From assembly GCA_037446575.1 (NCBI GenBank), contig JBBIII010000034.1, positions 1-25,223 of the forward strand: a stretch of DNA of 25,223 nt, written 5' to 3'. The stretch's first letter is position 1; each line of letters begins with the position of its first letter. Positions 13,900 through 22,514 of the stretch are shown here, in pieces. A program made the translations under genes and the position numbers. The notes under the pieces are model-generated. The model was not told the DNA's origin, did no database searches, and worked only from the letters and a program-made list of their open reading frames with translations. Source of the stretch: JBBIII01 sp037446575 (GTDB lineage Bacteria; Bacteroidota; Ignavibacteria; UBA10030).

Positions 13900-15552
13900 T
13901 TATGGCAATCCCGGTTCTGCAAAAATTGTTTTCTCTCTTTCGACTGTTACAGTTCCCGCAAGCGCGCCTTTTGGTTTTCTTACATACTTGCCTTCGCACA
14001 TTGTTACCGGCACTAATTTAGAATTTTTCATCTTACTATAATAAGCGGCAATACCAGCCGTCTGCTCGATTGCCTTCTTGCTGACATCTCCTTTGCCGGT
14101 TCCAATTTTAAGCACAACATGCGAGCCGCCAACACCACGCGCATGAAACCATAAGTCGTTTTTTGCTGTATATCTTGTCGAAAGCAAATCATTATTTTCT
14201 CCGCTTTTACCCGCCCACACTTGGAAACCGCCGTCAACAGTAAAAATTCTAAATGGTATGGTTACTTCTTTTTCAATCTTCCCCCCTTTTTTTAGTTTCA
14301 ATCCGTATTGTAACAATGTTTTCTGTTTCTTTTCTATAAAATATTTTAACATTTCTGGCGTCGCTGCTTCTTCTACTCCTTCTTTTAATTGAGCAATATC
14401 TTTCTGCGCACATGTCAATTCGTTGATTCTTATTTGTTGTTCTTCAATGGCGTGTTTCAATTTTCGCGCTTTCTCGAAGTATCTTTCAGCATTTTTTGTG
14501 GCTGTAAGATTTTGATCCAATGGAATTTCTACTACTTCGCCCTTTGCTTCATAAAAATCTTCTATACTTACGCTTTTATCCCCTTTTTTTATAAGATGCA
14601 AATGAGCCATCAATAATTTTCCATATTTTTCAAACTCTTCATAACGTTCAGACTTATCTTTTTCTTTTAATATTTTTTTAATTGAACTATCTATATGTTC
14701 ATATTTTCTTTCGACAATATTTCTTATTTGATCCTTCTCACGAACAAAATTTTTATCTTTCCATAAATATGACCGAAATGCTTGAACAGCATTAGATACC
14801 GTATCGAAAGTTTGCGTTCTGTGCTCGCTTAAATGTAATAATGGAATTATCGCCATCTGTATTGGACTATCGCCACTAAAGTAAATTCGCGGAGCTGGTT
14901 TTGATAGCAATTCGTTAATCATTAAAGACGCGGTTTCTAATATATTTTGTGTTTTCCACTTTTCTAAATCCTTAATCAGTTGCTCGCCATTTAATTTGCT
15001 TCTAACTAAAACTTCTTGTACAAGCGTTGAGCCGAACTGCGGAAATATTTTTTTTAGCGCGTTAATCAAAGTAAATTCACCAAAGTCTAAATAAAATTTT
15101 TCCGTATTAATTTCTTTTTCACCTAAAAATTCTTTGTAAATAAAAGAATCTATTACAGTTTTTTTTAAAAAAGTATCGCTTAACTCATTTTTATCATTTA
15201 ATAACAACACATTTGCCTTTGACCCAAACATTTGCACAAGAATTGAATATCTATTATTTAGCAAAAAATGAATTTGTCTATCGGATGCATGCATATTTAT
15301 TTTTTCAATTTTTACTTCTGTCAACGCCGTAAAGATATTTAGAGAATTCCTGCGCGCCCGTGAAAACGAACTGCGCATATAAATAAAATTATCCGATGGC
15401 TCACAACCAATAATTATTACAGATGAGGTAGAGCGGAAAGAAAATATCAATTCTCCCTTATGTTGAGTAAAGATTTCATCAATAATTTGCCCCGCAAACT
15501 CATGGTTCAATTCGCGGGCAATGTGAAAAAGGGTAAAATAATTTGCAATCAT
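13900..15552 (-). CDS. rqcH: NFACT family protein, bacterial Rqc2 homologue
   Basis: NFACT proteins bind obstructed 50S subunits carrying peptidyl-tRNA and recruit tRNA-Ala to add C-terminal alanine tails, marking stalled peptides for degradation. The 550 residues show an NFACT-N domain (about 1-200). A conserved Asp-Arg pair is at 91-92 (HASDRQIHF), matching the DR motif needed for tailing in B. subtilis RqcH, which is numbered 97-98 from memory. Long coiled-coil helices follow (about 280-400). The NFACT-R domain has DLWFHARGVGGSHVVL at 466-481. The C-terminus EREKTIFAEPGLP is short, without an NFACT-C extension. The start MIANYFTLFHIARELN is the family's usual one. The gene is convergent with a lipoprotein relic and divergent from the yicC operon across a spacer with DnaA boxes. 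Confidence 0.9.
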   Translation of the reverse strand: MIANYFTLFHIARELNHEFAGQIIDEIFTQHKGELIFSFRSTSSVIIIGCEPSDNFIYMRSSFSRARRNSLNIFTALTEVKIEKINMHASDRQIHFLLNNRYSILVQMFGSKANVLLLNDKNELSDTFLKKTVIDSFIYKEFLGEKEINTEKFYLDFGEFTLINALKKIFPQFGSTLVQEVLVRSKLNGEQLIKDLEKWKTQNILETASLMINELLSKPAPRIYFSGDSPIQMAIIPLLHLSEHRTQTFDTVSNAVQAFRSYLWKDKNFVREKDQIRNIVERKYEHIDSSIKKILKEKDKSERYEEFEKYGKLLMAHLHLIKKGDKSVSIEDFYEAKGEVVEIPLDQNLTATKNAERYFEKARKLKHAIEEQQIRINELTCAQKDIAQLKEGVEEAATPEMLKYFIEKKQKTLLQYGLKLKKGGKIEKEVTIPFRIFTVDGGFQVWAGKSGENNDLLSTRYTAKNDLWFHARGVGGSHVVLKIGTGKGDVSKKAIEQTAGIAAYYSKMKNSKLVPVTMCEGKYVRKPKGALAGTVTVEREKTIFAEPGLP

Positions 15553-15563
15553 AGTTTCTTAAT

Positions 15564-15572
15564 TTATCCACA
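15564..15572 (+). promoter_or_regulatory. Perfect DnaA box
   Basis: TTATCCACA matches the DnaA box consensus TTATNCACA exactly. It lies 12 bases upstream of the rqcH start codon, in the divergent spacer. Confidence 0.5.
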
Positions 15573-15617
15573 ATTTATAGTCAAATTCCGTAAAAATGAG
15601 TGGAATTGCAATTACAT

Positions 15618-15660
15618 TGTGGATAACTGGTGAATAGCATTGTGAAAACAATGTGCAAAA
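15618..15660 (-). promoter_or_regulatory. Perfect DnaA box plus two near matches
   Basis: TGTGGATAA (15618-15626) is an exact DnaA box on the minus strand. TGTGAAAAC (15641-15649, two mismatches) and TGTGCAAAA (15652-15660, one mismatch) follow in the same orientation. The word (A/G)CA(A/T)TGTG is repeated through them. All face the forward box at 15564. Confidence 0.45.
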
Positions 15661-15729
15661 GTAAATCTTGCCCTCCCATTGAAATTTCCGTACCTTTTAA
15701 TGAAAAAATATTTACTGAAGGAGCTTCAA

Positions 15730-16614
15730 TTGGCATTAAGCATGACCGGTTATGGGCGGTCTGAAATTAATCGTAATGGAAATATTGTTCACGCAGAAGC
15801 AAGAAGCGTTAACAGCCGTTTTATGGATATTACTTTCAGAATACCCCGCAATTATTCTTTGCGCGAGAAAGAACTTAAAGATATTGTGCGCGAGTATATT
15901 TCGCGCGGTAATGTCAACATTGTAGTAAAAATTGTTAAGGATGCTGAAAGCGCCGTACCGCTAAAAGTTAATAAAGCGGCGGCAAAATCGTATTACAGAC
16001 TGTTAAATGATTTAAGAAAATCTATTAAACTTCGAGAAAGTATTAAGATAGAACATTTATTGACTTTTTCAGAAATTTTAGAGCCAATCGACGATGAAGA
16101 AACGACTGATACGCTCGAATGGGAGCTTGTTCAAGAAGCTATGCGGGGAGCATTAGAAAATTTAAATACAATGCGCGCTCAAGAAGGAAAAGAGCTTATG
16201 AACGATCTTGAAAAACGAGTGCTTTGGATAGATGAAAAAATAAACGAGATAGAGAAAATTTCTAAAGAGAGAATTCCAGAAGAACAGAAAAATCTGCATG
16301 AACGAATTACGTTATTGTTGGATGATAAATTTATAATAGATCAAAACAGATTAGAATTAGAAATTGCGCTTCTTGCCGATAAGCTTGATGTAACAGAAGA
16401 ATGCGTTCGTTTTAGAAGTCATAATAAATTTTTTCTGGAATCTTTAAACAGCAAAGAACCGCCTGGAAGAAAACTTAATTTCCTTATCCAGGAAATGAAT
16501 AGAGAAGCAAATACAATAGGTTCAAAATCCAACGATGCATCGCTTGCACATTTTGTTGTTGGCATAAAGGAAGAATTGGAAAAAATTCGCGAACAATTGC
16601 AGAATATAGAATAA
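15730..16614 (+). CDS. yicC: YicC family endoribonuclease-like protein
   Basis: The protein begins ALSMTGYGRSEI and ends REANTIGSKSNDASLAHFVVGIKEELEKIREQLQNIE, both signatures of the YicC/YloC family (YicC-like N domain, DUF1732 C domain). The family acts as a ring-shaped RNase; E. coli YicC promotes turnover of the small RNA RyhB. I choose the TTG start at 15730: it gives 294 residues, close to E. coli YicC (287). AGGAG (15719-15723) sits six bases before it. The ATG at 15700 and the TTG at 15679 would add an unconserved N-terminus (MKKYLLKELQ). The gene leads the gmk-rpoZ-coaBC-udg run, an order conserved widely in bacteria. Confidence 0.88.
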   Translation: MALSMTGYGRSEINRNGNIVHAEARSVNSRFMDITFRIPRNYSLREKELKDIVREYISRGNVNIVVKIVKDAESAVPLKVNKAAAKSYYRLLNDLRKSIKLRESIKIEHLLTFSEILEPIDDEETTDTLEWELVQEAMRGALENLNTMRAQEGKELMNDLEKRVLWIDEKINEIEKISKERIPEEQKNLHERITLLLDDKFIIDQNRLELEIALLADKLDVTEECVRFRSHNKFFLESLNSKEPPGRKLNFLIQEMNREANTIGSKSNDASLAHFVVGIKEELEKIREQLQNIE

Positions 16615-16619
16615 GAAAA

Positions 16620-17195
16620 ATGTCAAAAGGAATACTCATAGTAATCGCCGCTCCGAGCGGTTGCGGTAAAACGACGATCGCAAAAGCAATTTTAGAAAAA
16701 AATCCGAAAATGCTTTTCTCTGTTTCCGCAACAACAAGACCAATGCGTAACGGCGAAGTTGATGGAAAAGATTATTTTTTCATCAGTAAAGAGGAGTTTA
16801 AAAGACGCATCGAAGCTAATGACCTTGTGGAATGGGAAGAAATTTACGGAAATTACTACGGCACTTTAAAAAGCGAGATAGAACGCGCGCTTGCTAAGGG
16901 TTTAATAATGCTGTTTGATGTTGATGTAAAGGGCGCCTTATCGATACGAAAGCATTTTCCGGAAGAGTCTGTTTTAATTTTCATCAAGCCGCCAAGTTAT
17001 AAGGTTCTTGAAAGCCGGCTAAAAAATAGAAAAACTGAAAGCGAAGACACTTTGAGAAAAAGATTAGAGCGTGTTCCAATGGAGTTGGAACAAGGCGGTC
17101 AATTCGATTTTCAAGTTATAAACGACGTTCTAAATAAAGCCATTGGAGATGTAAATGAGATTGTTCAAACGATAATAAATGAAACAAATAATTAA
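16620..17195 (+). CDS. gmk: Guanylate kinase
   Basis: This enzyme phosphorylates GMP to GDP with ATP in the cytoplasm. The P-loop APSGCGKT is at residues 11-18. SVSATTRPMRNGEVDGKDYFFISKEEF is the GMP-binding segment (Ser, Arg and Tyr residues conserved), and LLVEWEEIYGNYYGT-type and DVDVKGALSIRKHFPEE stretches follow. The 191 residues are the normal length. It starts five bases after yicC and precedes rpoZ by 22 bases, so it is part of the same transcript. Confidence 0.95.
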   Translation: MSKGILIVIAAPSGCGKTTIAKAILEKNPKMLFSVSATTRPMRNGEVDGKDYFFISKEEFKRRIEANDLVEWEEIYGNYYGTLKSEIERALAKGLIMLFDVDVKGALSIRKHFPEESVLIFIKPPSYKVLESRLKNRKTESEDTLRKRLERVPMELEQGGQFDFQVINDVLNKAIGDVNEIVQTIINETNN

Positions 17196-17217
17196 TTAAT
17201 ATTTTGGAGGAATAAAC

Positions 17218-17574
17218 GTGTCTGTAAAACCAATAGCAATGCATGAATTTTTAATAAAGGCGGGCAATATTTATGAAGCAATAATTGTTTCATCAAAAAG
17301 AGCGCGTCAAATTCATGACGATATGAAAATTCAATTAAGCGATCAATTGGAAACGCTAAAAGCGTTAAACGCCACGCCTGAACCAGAAGATGATAGTGAA
17401 GTGGCAGTAGCAAATCCGGATCAGCTTAGAATAAGCATCGAGTTCGAAAGAAAGCCGAAACCGACAGAAACCGCGCTTACAGAAGTAATAGAAAAAAAAG
17501 TGCCCTATCGTTATAAAGAAGAAGTCGATTTCTTTGCTAAGAGTTCATCTAAAGAAGATGAAGCCGAAGAATAA
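17218..17574 (+). CDS. rpoZ: RNA polymerase omega subunit
   Basis: Omega binds the beta-prime C-terminus and helps assemble RNA polymerase. The N-terminal part, NIYEAIIVSSKRARQIHDDM, has the conserved RARQI motif in the first long helices. The remainder is acidic and variable, with a proline-rich middle (PKPTETALTEVIEKKVP) and an acidic tail (KEDEAEE). The 118 residues are longer than E. coli omega (91) and fit Bacteroidota-type omega proteins. The GTG start at 17218 is supported by a strong GGAGG about eight bases upstream. Position between gmk and coaBC is the classic context. Confidence 0.85.
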   Translation: MSVKPIAMHEFLIKAGNIYEAIIVSSKRARQIHDDMKIQLSDQLETLKALNATPEPEDDSEVAVANPDQLRISIEFERKPKPTETALTEVIEKKVPYRYKEEVDFFAKSSSKEDEAEE

Positions 17575-17585
17575 AGGAACTTACA

Positions 17586-18794
17586 ATGCAAGGCAAGCAT
17601 ATTCTGATTGGTGTAACAGGAGGAATTGCGGCATATAAAGCGGCTTATCTTGTCCGCGAACTTATAAAGCTTGGCGCAGAAGTTAAAGTTATGATGACTG
17701 AAGCGGGAACGCGTTTCGTTTCGCCTATGACTTTTTCCGCATTATCAAAAAATCCTGTGTACACAGATTTATGGAACGTAAATCAGTTTTCTGATTCTAA
17801 TATCAGCACACAGCATATTGATTTAGCAAATTGGGCGGATGCGCTTTTAATAGCTCCAGCATCTGCAAATACAATCGCTAAATTAACGTGCGGAATTTCA
17901 GATAATTTACTTACTGTGGTTGCGCTTGCAACAACAAGACCAATTATCTTGGCTCCTACAATGGACGCTGAAATGTATTTGAATGAGATTACTCAGAAAA
18001 ACTTAAAGCTTCTAAAAGAACGCGGGTGCATAATTATTGAACCTGAAGAAGGCGAACTAGCCAGCGGACTTAGCGGAACCGGGCGTCTCCCTGAAATTAG
18101 ATTAATCATAGATGTAATTCAAAATATTCTTAAGCAAACAAATCTCGATTTAAAGAATAAAAAAATATTGGTAACAGCAGGTCCTACATACGAATCAATT
18201 GATCCGGTGAGATTTATTAGCAATCGTTCATCGGGTAAAATGGGATTTGCTATTGCTAATTCATCGGCATTGCGCGGCGCAGATGTTACTTTAATTTCTG
18301 GACCAACGCATTTAGAAACACCTCGTAATGTTAAACGAATAAATGTCGAATCTGCTCAAGAAATGTTCAATGCTGTGCTTAAACATTCTGCCAAAAAGGA
18401 TGCAATAATTATGGCGGCGGCAGTTGCAGATTACACACCAATTAATCAGCATAAACAAAAAATAAAAAAGAAAATAAAAGACGAAGCGTTCGAGATAAAA
18501 CTCAAAGCTACAGAAGACATACTTGCTAAAATAGGCAGTAAAAAAGGGAAACAGATATTAGTTGGATTTGCGCTTGAAACAATAGATGGCATCGAAAATG
18601 CTAAAATAAAGTTGAAGCAGAAAAACTTAGATTTGATTGTGCTCAATACATACGATAAGCGAAATCGTGTTTTTGGTTCAGATTATAATTCAATTACAAT
18701 AATTGATCGTTTAGGAAGAAGTGAGGTTTTTAAATCAATTCAAAAATTTAACGCAGCAAGTAAAATTCTTGATAAACTAAAAAGCCTTTTATAA
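17586..18794 (+). CDS. coaBC: Bifunctional phosphopantothenoylcysteine decarboxylase / phosphopantothenate-cysteine ligase
   Basis: CoaBC makes 4'-phosphopantetheine for coenzyme A in two steps. The N-terminal flavoprotein CoaC part has GVTGGIAAYKAA (9-20), catalytic His78 in QHIDLA, APASANTIAKL, and the substrate motif as APTMDAEMY (PxMNxxMW in E. coli). The C-terminal CoaB part, from about 185, has KKILVTAGPTYE, DPVRFISNRSSGKMG, AAAVADYTP and GFALET, plus the KR...FGSDYNSITII end. The E. coli active-site cysteine in ACGxxGxGR is serine here: ELASGLSGTGR, Ser160. From memory, Asp in MDxxMY and Ser in LASG are common in Bacteroidota CoaBC, so activity is probably intact. The 402 residues are the normal length. 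Confidence 0.92.
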   Translation: MQGKHILIGVTGGIAAYKAAYLVRELIKLGAEVKVMMTEAGTRFVSPMTFSALSKNPVYTDLWNVNQFSDSNISTQHIDLANWADALLIAPASANTIAKLTCGISDNLLTVVALATTRPIILAPTMDAEMYLNEITQKNLKLLKERGCIIIEPEEGELASGLSGTGRLPEIRLIIDVIQNILKQTNLDLKNKKILVTAGPTYESIDPVRFISNRSSGKMGFAIANSSALRGADVTLISGPTHLETPRNVKRINVESAQEMFNAVLKHSAKKDAIIMAAAVADYTPINQHKQKIKKKIKDEAFEIKLKATEDILAKIGSKKGKQILVGFALETIDGIENAKIKLKQKNLDLIVLNTYDKRNRVFGSDYNSITIIDRLGRSEVFKSIQKFNAASKILDKLKSLL

Positions 18795-18816
18795 TTTAAA
18801 TTATTTTTAGAATTTC

Positions 18817-19641
18817 ATGTCTCTCGAAGAAGAATTTCGAACATTGTTCAGTAATGCAGAAAAGTTGTTAAGACAGCAAAAAGAAATTTTCGGCGATTAT
18901 TTACCTTTAAACGAAAGTGTTCAAAAAGAAAACACTAATTTAACGAATCCTTTAATGACAAAATCAGGGCAAACAAAAGGAATTGATCTTTTTGGCAATT
19001 TTGATCCGCCTACAGAAAATATAGATAATACAGACGCAGTAAAATCGTCTGTATATCCGACTGAACCTTGGGTGAACGCACAGAGTATTGAAGAACTTAA
19101 TAGTTTAATAAATACTTGTAAAAAGTGCGCCTTAAGCACAACTCGCAATAAATTTGTGTTTGGCGTTGGAAATCCGAAAGCTGAAGTTGTAGTTGTAGGC
19201 GAGGCGCCCGGAGCAGATGAAGATGAGCAAGGCGAACCATTCGTTGGGCGCGGAGGTCAATTATTGACTAAAATCTTAGAAGCAATCAGATTTAAAAGGG
19301 AAGAAGTATATATATGCAATATTCTAAAATGCAGACCGCCTAACAACCGAGATCCTCAAAGCGATGAGATAAATTGCTGCGAACCATATTTATGGAAACA
19401 ATTAGAATTAATTAAACCAAAAATGATTTTATGCGTTGGTCGCATAGCGGGCCAAGCTTTGCTTAAAACGAGCGCTTCTTTATCAGTATTAAGAGAAAAA
19501 ATTCATGATTATCGCGATATTCCACTTATGGTTACATATCATCCAGCGGCGCTTTTAAGAAATCCTAACTGGAAAAGACCTTGCTGGGAAGATGTGCAAA
19601 AATTTAGAAAATTATTCGATGATATAAAGGAGAGGCAATAA
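18817..19641 (+). CDS. Family 4 (type 4) uracil-DNA glycosylase
   Basis: This iron-sulfur glycosylase removes uracil from DNA. Residues 1-90 are a variable, polar N-terminal extension. The catalytic part has CKKC (Cys101, Cys104), GEAPGADEDEQGEPFVGRGG (128-147), NILKCRPPNNRDP with Cys172, and Cys188, giving the four 4Fe-4S ligands in family 4 spacing (15 residues between the last two). TYHPAALLRN provides the second active-site motif with the conserved His. The extension is reminiscent of the SPO1-polymerase-like annotation many of these proteins carry. It follows coaBC by 22 bases and ends the run of closely spaced genes. Confidence 0.9.
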   Translation: MSLEEEFRTLFSNAEKLLRQQKEIFGDYLPLNESVQKENTNLTNPLMTKSGQTKGIDLFGNFDPPTENIDNTDAVKSSVYPTEPWVNAQSIEELNSLINTCKKCALSTTRNKFVFGVGNPKAEVVVVGEAPGADEDEQGEPFVGRGGQLLTKILEAIRFKREEVYICNILKCRPPNNRDPQSDEINCCEPYLWKQLELIKPKMILCVGRIAGQALLKTSASLSVLREKIHDYRDIPLMVTYHPAALLRNPNWKRPCWEDVQKFRKLFDDIKERQ

Positions 19642-19693
19642 TAAATCATAAACACAAATCAGATATGATATGAGGTCGCAAATATCTATTATG

Positions 19694-19716
19694 CGCAAAG
19701 CAAAATTTTTGCGTTT
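19694..19716 (+). terminator. Weak candidate terminator after the udg gene
   Basis: CGCAAA (19694-19699) pairs with TTTGCG (19708-19713) around an eight-base loop, followed by TTT. It lies 52 bases after the glycosylase stop and before the VIT1 fusion gene. The stem is short, so this is only a suggestion. Confidence 0.25.
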
Positions 19717-19762
19717 AATATGTATTCGGAATAAGGACATTGTTTAGTAGAAATATTAGTTA

Positions 19763-20923
19763 ATGATTAAAAAAAAGAAATTTATAAAAGATTTAAAAAA
19801 AGCATGGCACAGTGAAATGTTTAGCGCCGGAAATTATCGCGCATTAGCTGAGCGCGAGAAACATCCAGAAAAAAGAGCTATTCTACTCAGAATGGCTGAA
19901 GCAGAGGAAAAACATGCGGAACGATGGCGAAACCGGTTGCAAGAAATGGGAGTTGCGTTAAAAAAAAATAAAGACTCTATAGTTGAAAAAATCAAACGTA
20001 AAATTATTCTCAAAAGCTCAAATGCAGACGCCGCAAGACTGCTCGAAACCGGCGAAGGAAACGCAGATTTATTATATGAACGATTAATTAAAAACTCGGA
20101 ATTAGAAAGCGATAAAAAAATATTTACCGACGTACAACGCGAAGAAAATACCCACAGTAAGATGCTGATAGATATAAATAAACCTTTATTTACACAGCAT
20201 CCTCAAACTCGGTTAGACACACTATTAGGAAGAGAACGCTGGCATATAACAGCTGGCGGATGGATAGGACAAGCTATTTACGGCATAAACGATGGACTCG
20301 GTGCGGCATTTGGCGTTGTTAGCGGAATAGCCGGCGCTACATCTGTAAATAGTGATATTATTTTATTAAGCGGACTTGCAACGGCGATTGCGTCTGCAAT
20401 GTCGATGGGCGGCGGAGCTTATCTTTCATCTAAATCGGAGCGAGAAATATACGAAGCAGAAATCGAGCGCGAGAAACGCGAAATAGATGAAAATCCAGAA
20501 GAAGAAAAAGAAGAGATAGAATTATTTTATCAGCTAAAAGGTTTCACGCCGGAAGACTCAAAGAAGATGGCGACAAAACTTGCCGAACAACCGGAGCAAT
20601 TTTTAAAAACTATCGCACATGAAGAACTTGGTTTATCAGAAAAATCTTTTCCTGATCAGTGGGTTTCTGCATTCAGCGCAATGATTAGCACTTTCATAGG
20701 AGCGATTATTCCCGTGCTTCCGTTTTTCTTTTTTTCCGGTCTTAATGGATTAATAATTTCGTTTATAGTAAGCACGGCGGCGCATTTTTTTATTGGCGCA
20801 ATAAAAACGCTAATTACAGGGCGTTCTTGGGTAAAAAGCGGCTTGGAAATGACGTTTGTAGGATTAATAACAGCGAGCGCAACATATTTAATTGGAATGC
20901 TGATAGCCCCGGTTATTGGATAA
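19763..20923 (+). CDS. Ferritin-like / VIT1 fusion protein (iron or manganese transporter)
   Basis: Residues 1-140 form a four-helix ferritin/rubrerythrin-like domain with two E-x-x-H motifs (E48-H51 in AEAEEKHAE; E128-H131 in REENTH), suggesting a diiron site. From about 160 a CCC1/VIT1 membrane domain begins: IYGINDGLGAAFGVVSGIAGA, then ASAMSMGGGAYLSSKSERE. A charged cytoplasmic loop (about 225-290) and three C-terminal helices follow. VIT1 proteins move Fe(II) or Mn(II) out of the cytosol. The fused ferritin domain is the Er-VIT (MbfA-like) arrangement, thought to sense or bind iron before export. It stands alone between the glycosylase gene (121 bases) and dnaB (60 bases). Confidence 0.88.
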   Translation: MIKKKKFIKDLKKAWHSEMFSAGNYRALAEREKHPEKRAILLRMAEAEEKHAERWRNRLQEMGVALKKNKDSIVEKIKRKIILKSSNADAARLLETGEGNADLLYERLIKNSELESDKKIFTDVQREENTHSKMLIDINKPLFTQHPQTRLDTLLGRERWHITAGGWIGQAIYGINDGLGAAFGVVSGIAGATSVNSDIILLSGLATAIASAMSMGGGAYLSSKSEREIYEAEIEREKREIDENPEEEKEEIELFYQLKGFTPEDSKKMATKLAEQPEQFLKTIAHEELGLSEKSFPDQWVSAFSAMISTFIGAIIPVLPFFFFSGLNGLIISFIVSTAAHFFIGAIKTLITGRSWVKSGLEMTFVGLITASATYLIGMLIAPVIG

Positions 20924-20983
20924 TTATGTAATTATTTTGAGTTTTGATTTTTTGGAGTCAACAAGTATTTAGGAGTTAAAAAA

Positions 20984-22414
20984 ATGCCAGACCCACGGAA
21001 GATATTAGATTTCAACTCGACTGTTCCGATTTCTACAGAGGGGCGCGTTCCACCTCAAGCGGTTGATGTTGAAACAGCGGTTATAGGAGCAATGTTGCTC
21101 GAAAAAGATGCTATTGCAAAAGCAATTGAAATTTTAGACGATACCGCATTTTATAAGCCAGCTCATCAAAGTATATTTAAGGCAATAATGGCTCTTTTTG
21201 AAAAGAGCGAACCGGTAGATTTAATAACATTAACCGATGAGCTTAGACGACGAGGCGATTTGGAAAAAATTGGAGGCGAGTATTATTTAAGTGAATTGAC
21301 GACTAAAATATCAAGTTCTGCTAATGTTGAATATCACGCTCATATAGTGTTAGAACGAGCACTAATGCGCCAACTTATTCACTCTTCATCAGAAGTTATT
21401 AACAGAGCTTACAGTGAAACAGAAGACGCATTAGGTTTGTTGGACGAAGCAGAACAGAAAATTTTCGACATCTCAGAAAAGAGGATGAAGAAAAGCTTTG
21501 TAACAATGAACACCGCTGTCCATAAAACTATGGAATTGCTCCAAAGTATTCACGGAAAGCATAGCGGAGTTACAGGGGTGCCTTCAGGATTTTTTGAGTT
21601 AGATAGCTTAACCGGCGGATTTCAACAATCTGATTTGATAATAATAGCCGGCAGGCCTTCGCAAGGTAAAACAGCTTTTGCGCTTTCGGTTGCTCGTAAC
21701 TCTGCAGTCATGCACAATGTGCCGATTGGCATGTTTAGTCTTGAAATGTCCACACAACAATTAGTGATGAGATTAATGTGTGCAGAAGCGCGTGTAGATG
21801 CGCATAAAGTTCGGACTGGACGTTTGCCTGAAAATGAATGGAATAAACTTAGCACAAGTGTAGGTCGCCTTTACGATGCAAAGATATATATAGACGACAC
21901 TCCGGGTTTAGCTATATTGGAGATGCGAGCAAAAGCCCGAAGACTGAAAGTCGAACACAACATCGGGCTTGTAATAGTCGATTATTTGCAATTGATGCAA
22001 GGACCTAAAAATGCTCAAAGCCGCGAGCAGGAAATTTCTGCAATTTCCCGTTCGCTTAAAGCGCTTGCTAAAGAATTAAATTTACCTGTTATAGCTCTAT
22101 CGCAGTTAAATCGAGCTGTCGAATCACGCGGCGACAAACGTCCTGCATTATCAGATCTGCGCGAATCCGGCGCAATTGAACAAGATGCCGACGTTGTAAT
22201 ATTTGTACACAGACCAGAGATGTACGGTATTACAGAACAAGATAATCAACCAACTGAAGGACTTGCAGAAATTATTATTGGCAAGCAACGTAACGGACCG
22301 ACAAAAACAGTTGAATTACAATTTATAAAAGAATACGCCCGATTCGAAAACCGTGCGGCTTATCGAACAGAAGCATTATTACCGGCTGAACCAGCGGAAG
22401 AAACCCCTTTTTAA
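20984..22414 (+). CDS. dnaB: Replicative DNA helicase
   Basis: DnaB is the hexameric helicase that opens the replication fork. The N-terminal helical domain (about 22-125) begins with PPQAVDVETAVIGAMLLEKDA. The RecA-like domain carries Walker A GRPSQGKT (223-230), MFSLEMS (250-256), Walker B VIVDYLQLM (330-338) and ALSQLNRAVESR. SDLRESGAIEQDADVVIF holds the family's arginine-finger region. The 476 residues are standard and no intein interrupts the loops. AGGAG lies about eight bases before the ATG. The first 20 residues are a slightly long, unconserved leader. Confidence 0.95.
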   Translation: MPDPRKILDFNSTVPISTEGRVPPQAVDVETAVIGAMLLEKDAIAKAIEILDDTAFYKPAHQSIFKAIMALFEKSEPVDLITLTDELRRRGDLEKIGGEYYLSELTTKISSSANVEYHAHIVLERALMRQLIHSSSEVINRAYSETEDALGLLDEAEQKIFDISEKRMKKSFVTMNTAVHKTMELLQSIHGKHSGVTGVPSGFFELDSLTGGFQQSDLIIIAGRPSQGKTAFALSVARNSAVMHNVPIGMFSLEMSTQQLVMRLMCAEARVDAHKVRTGRLPENEWNKLSTSVGRLYDAKIYIDDTPGLAILEMRAKARRLKVEHNIGLVIVDYLQLMQGPKNAQSREQEISAISRSLKALAKELNLPVIALSQLNRAVESRGDKRPALSDLRESGAIEQDADVVIFVHRPEMYGITEQDNQPTEGLAEIIIGKQRNGPTKTVELQFIKEYARFENRAAYRTEALLPAEPAEETPF

Positions 22415-22514
22415 TAATGATTATGTTTGATTGTCGTGTTTTGAGTATTGTTGCGTTTGAGTTAAAAATGTGTTTTTGCAGAGCAAGATTTAAAAATTGC
22501 ATTAAGAGATAATT

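Noticed and set aside
13823..14041. Separate small protein starting at TTG 13823
   Set aside because: Its first part belongs to the lipoprotein relic and the rest is antisense to rqcH.
15679..15729. Upstream starts of yicC (TTG 15679, ATG 15700)
   Set aside because: They add an unconserved leader, whereas TTG 15730 has a well-placed AGGAG and gives the family's usual N-terminus.
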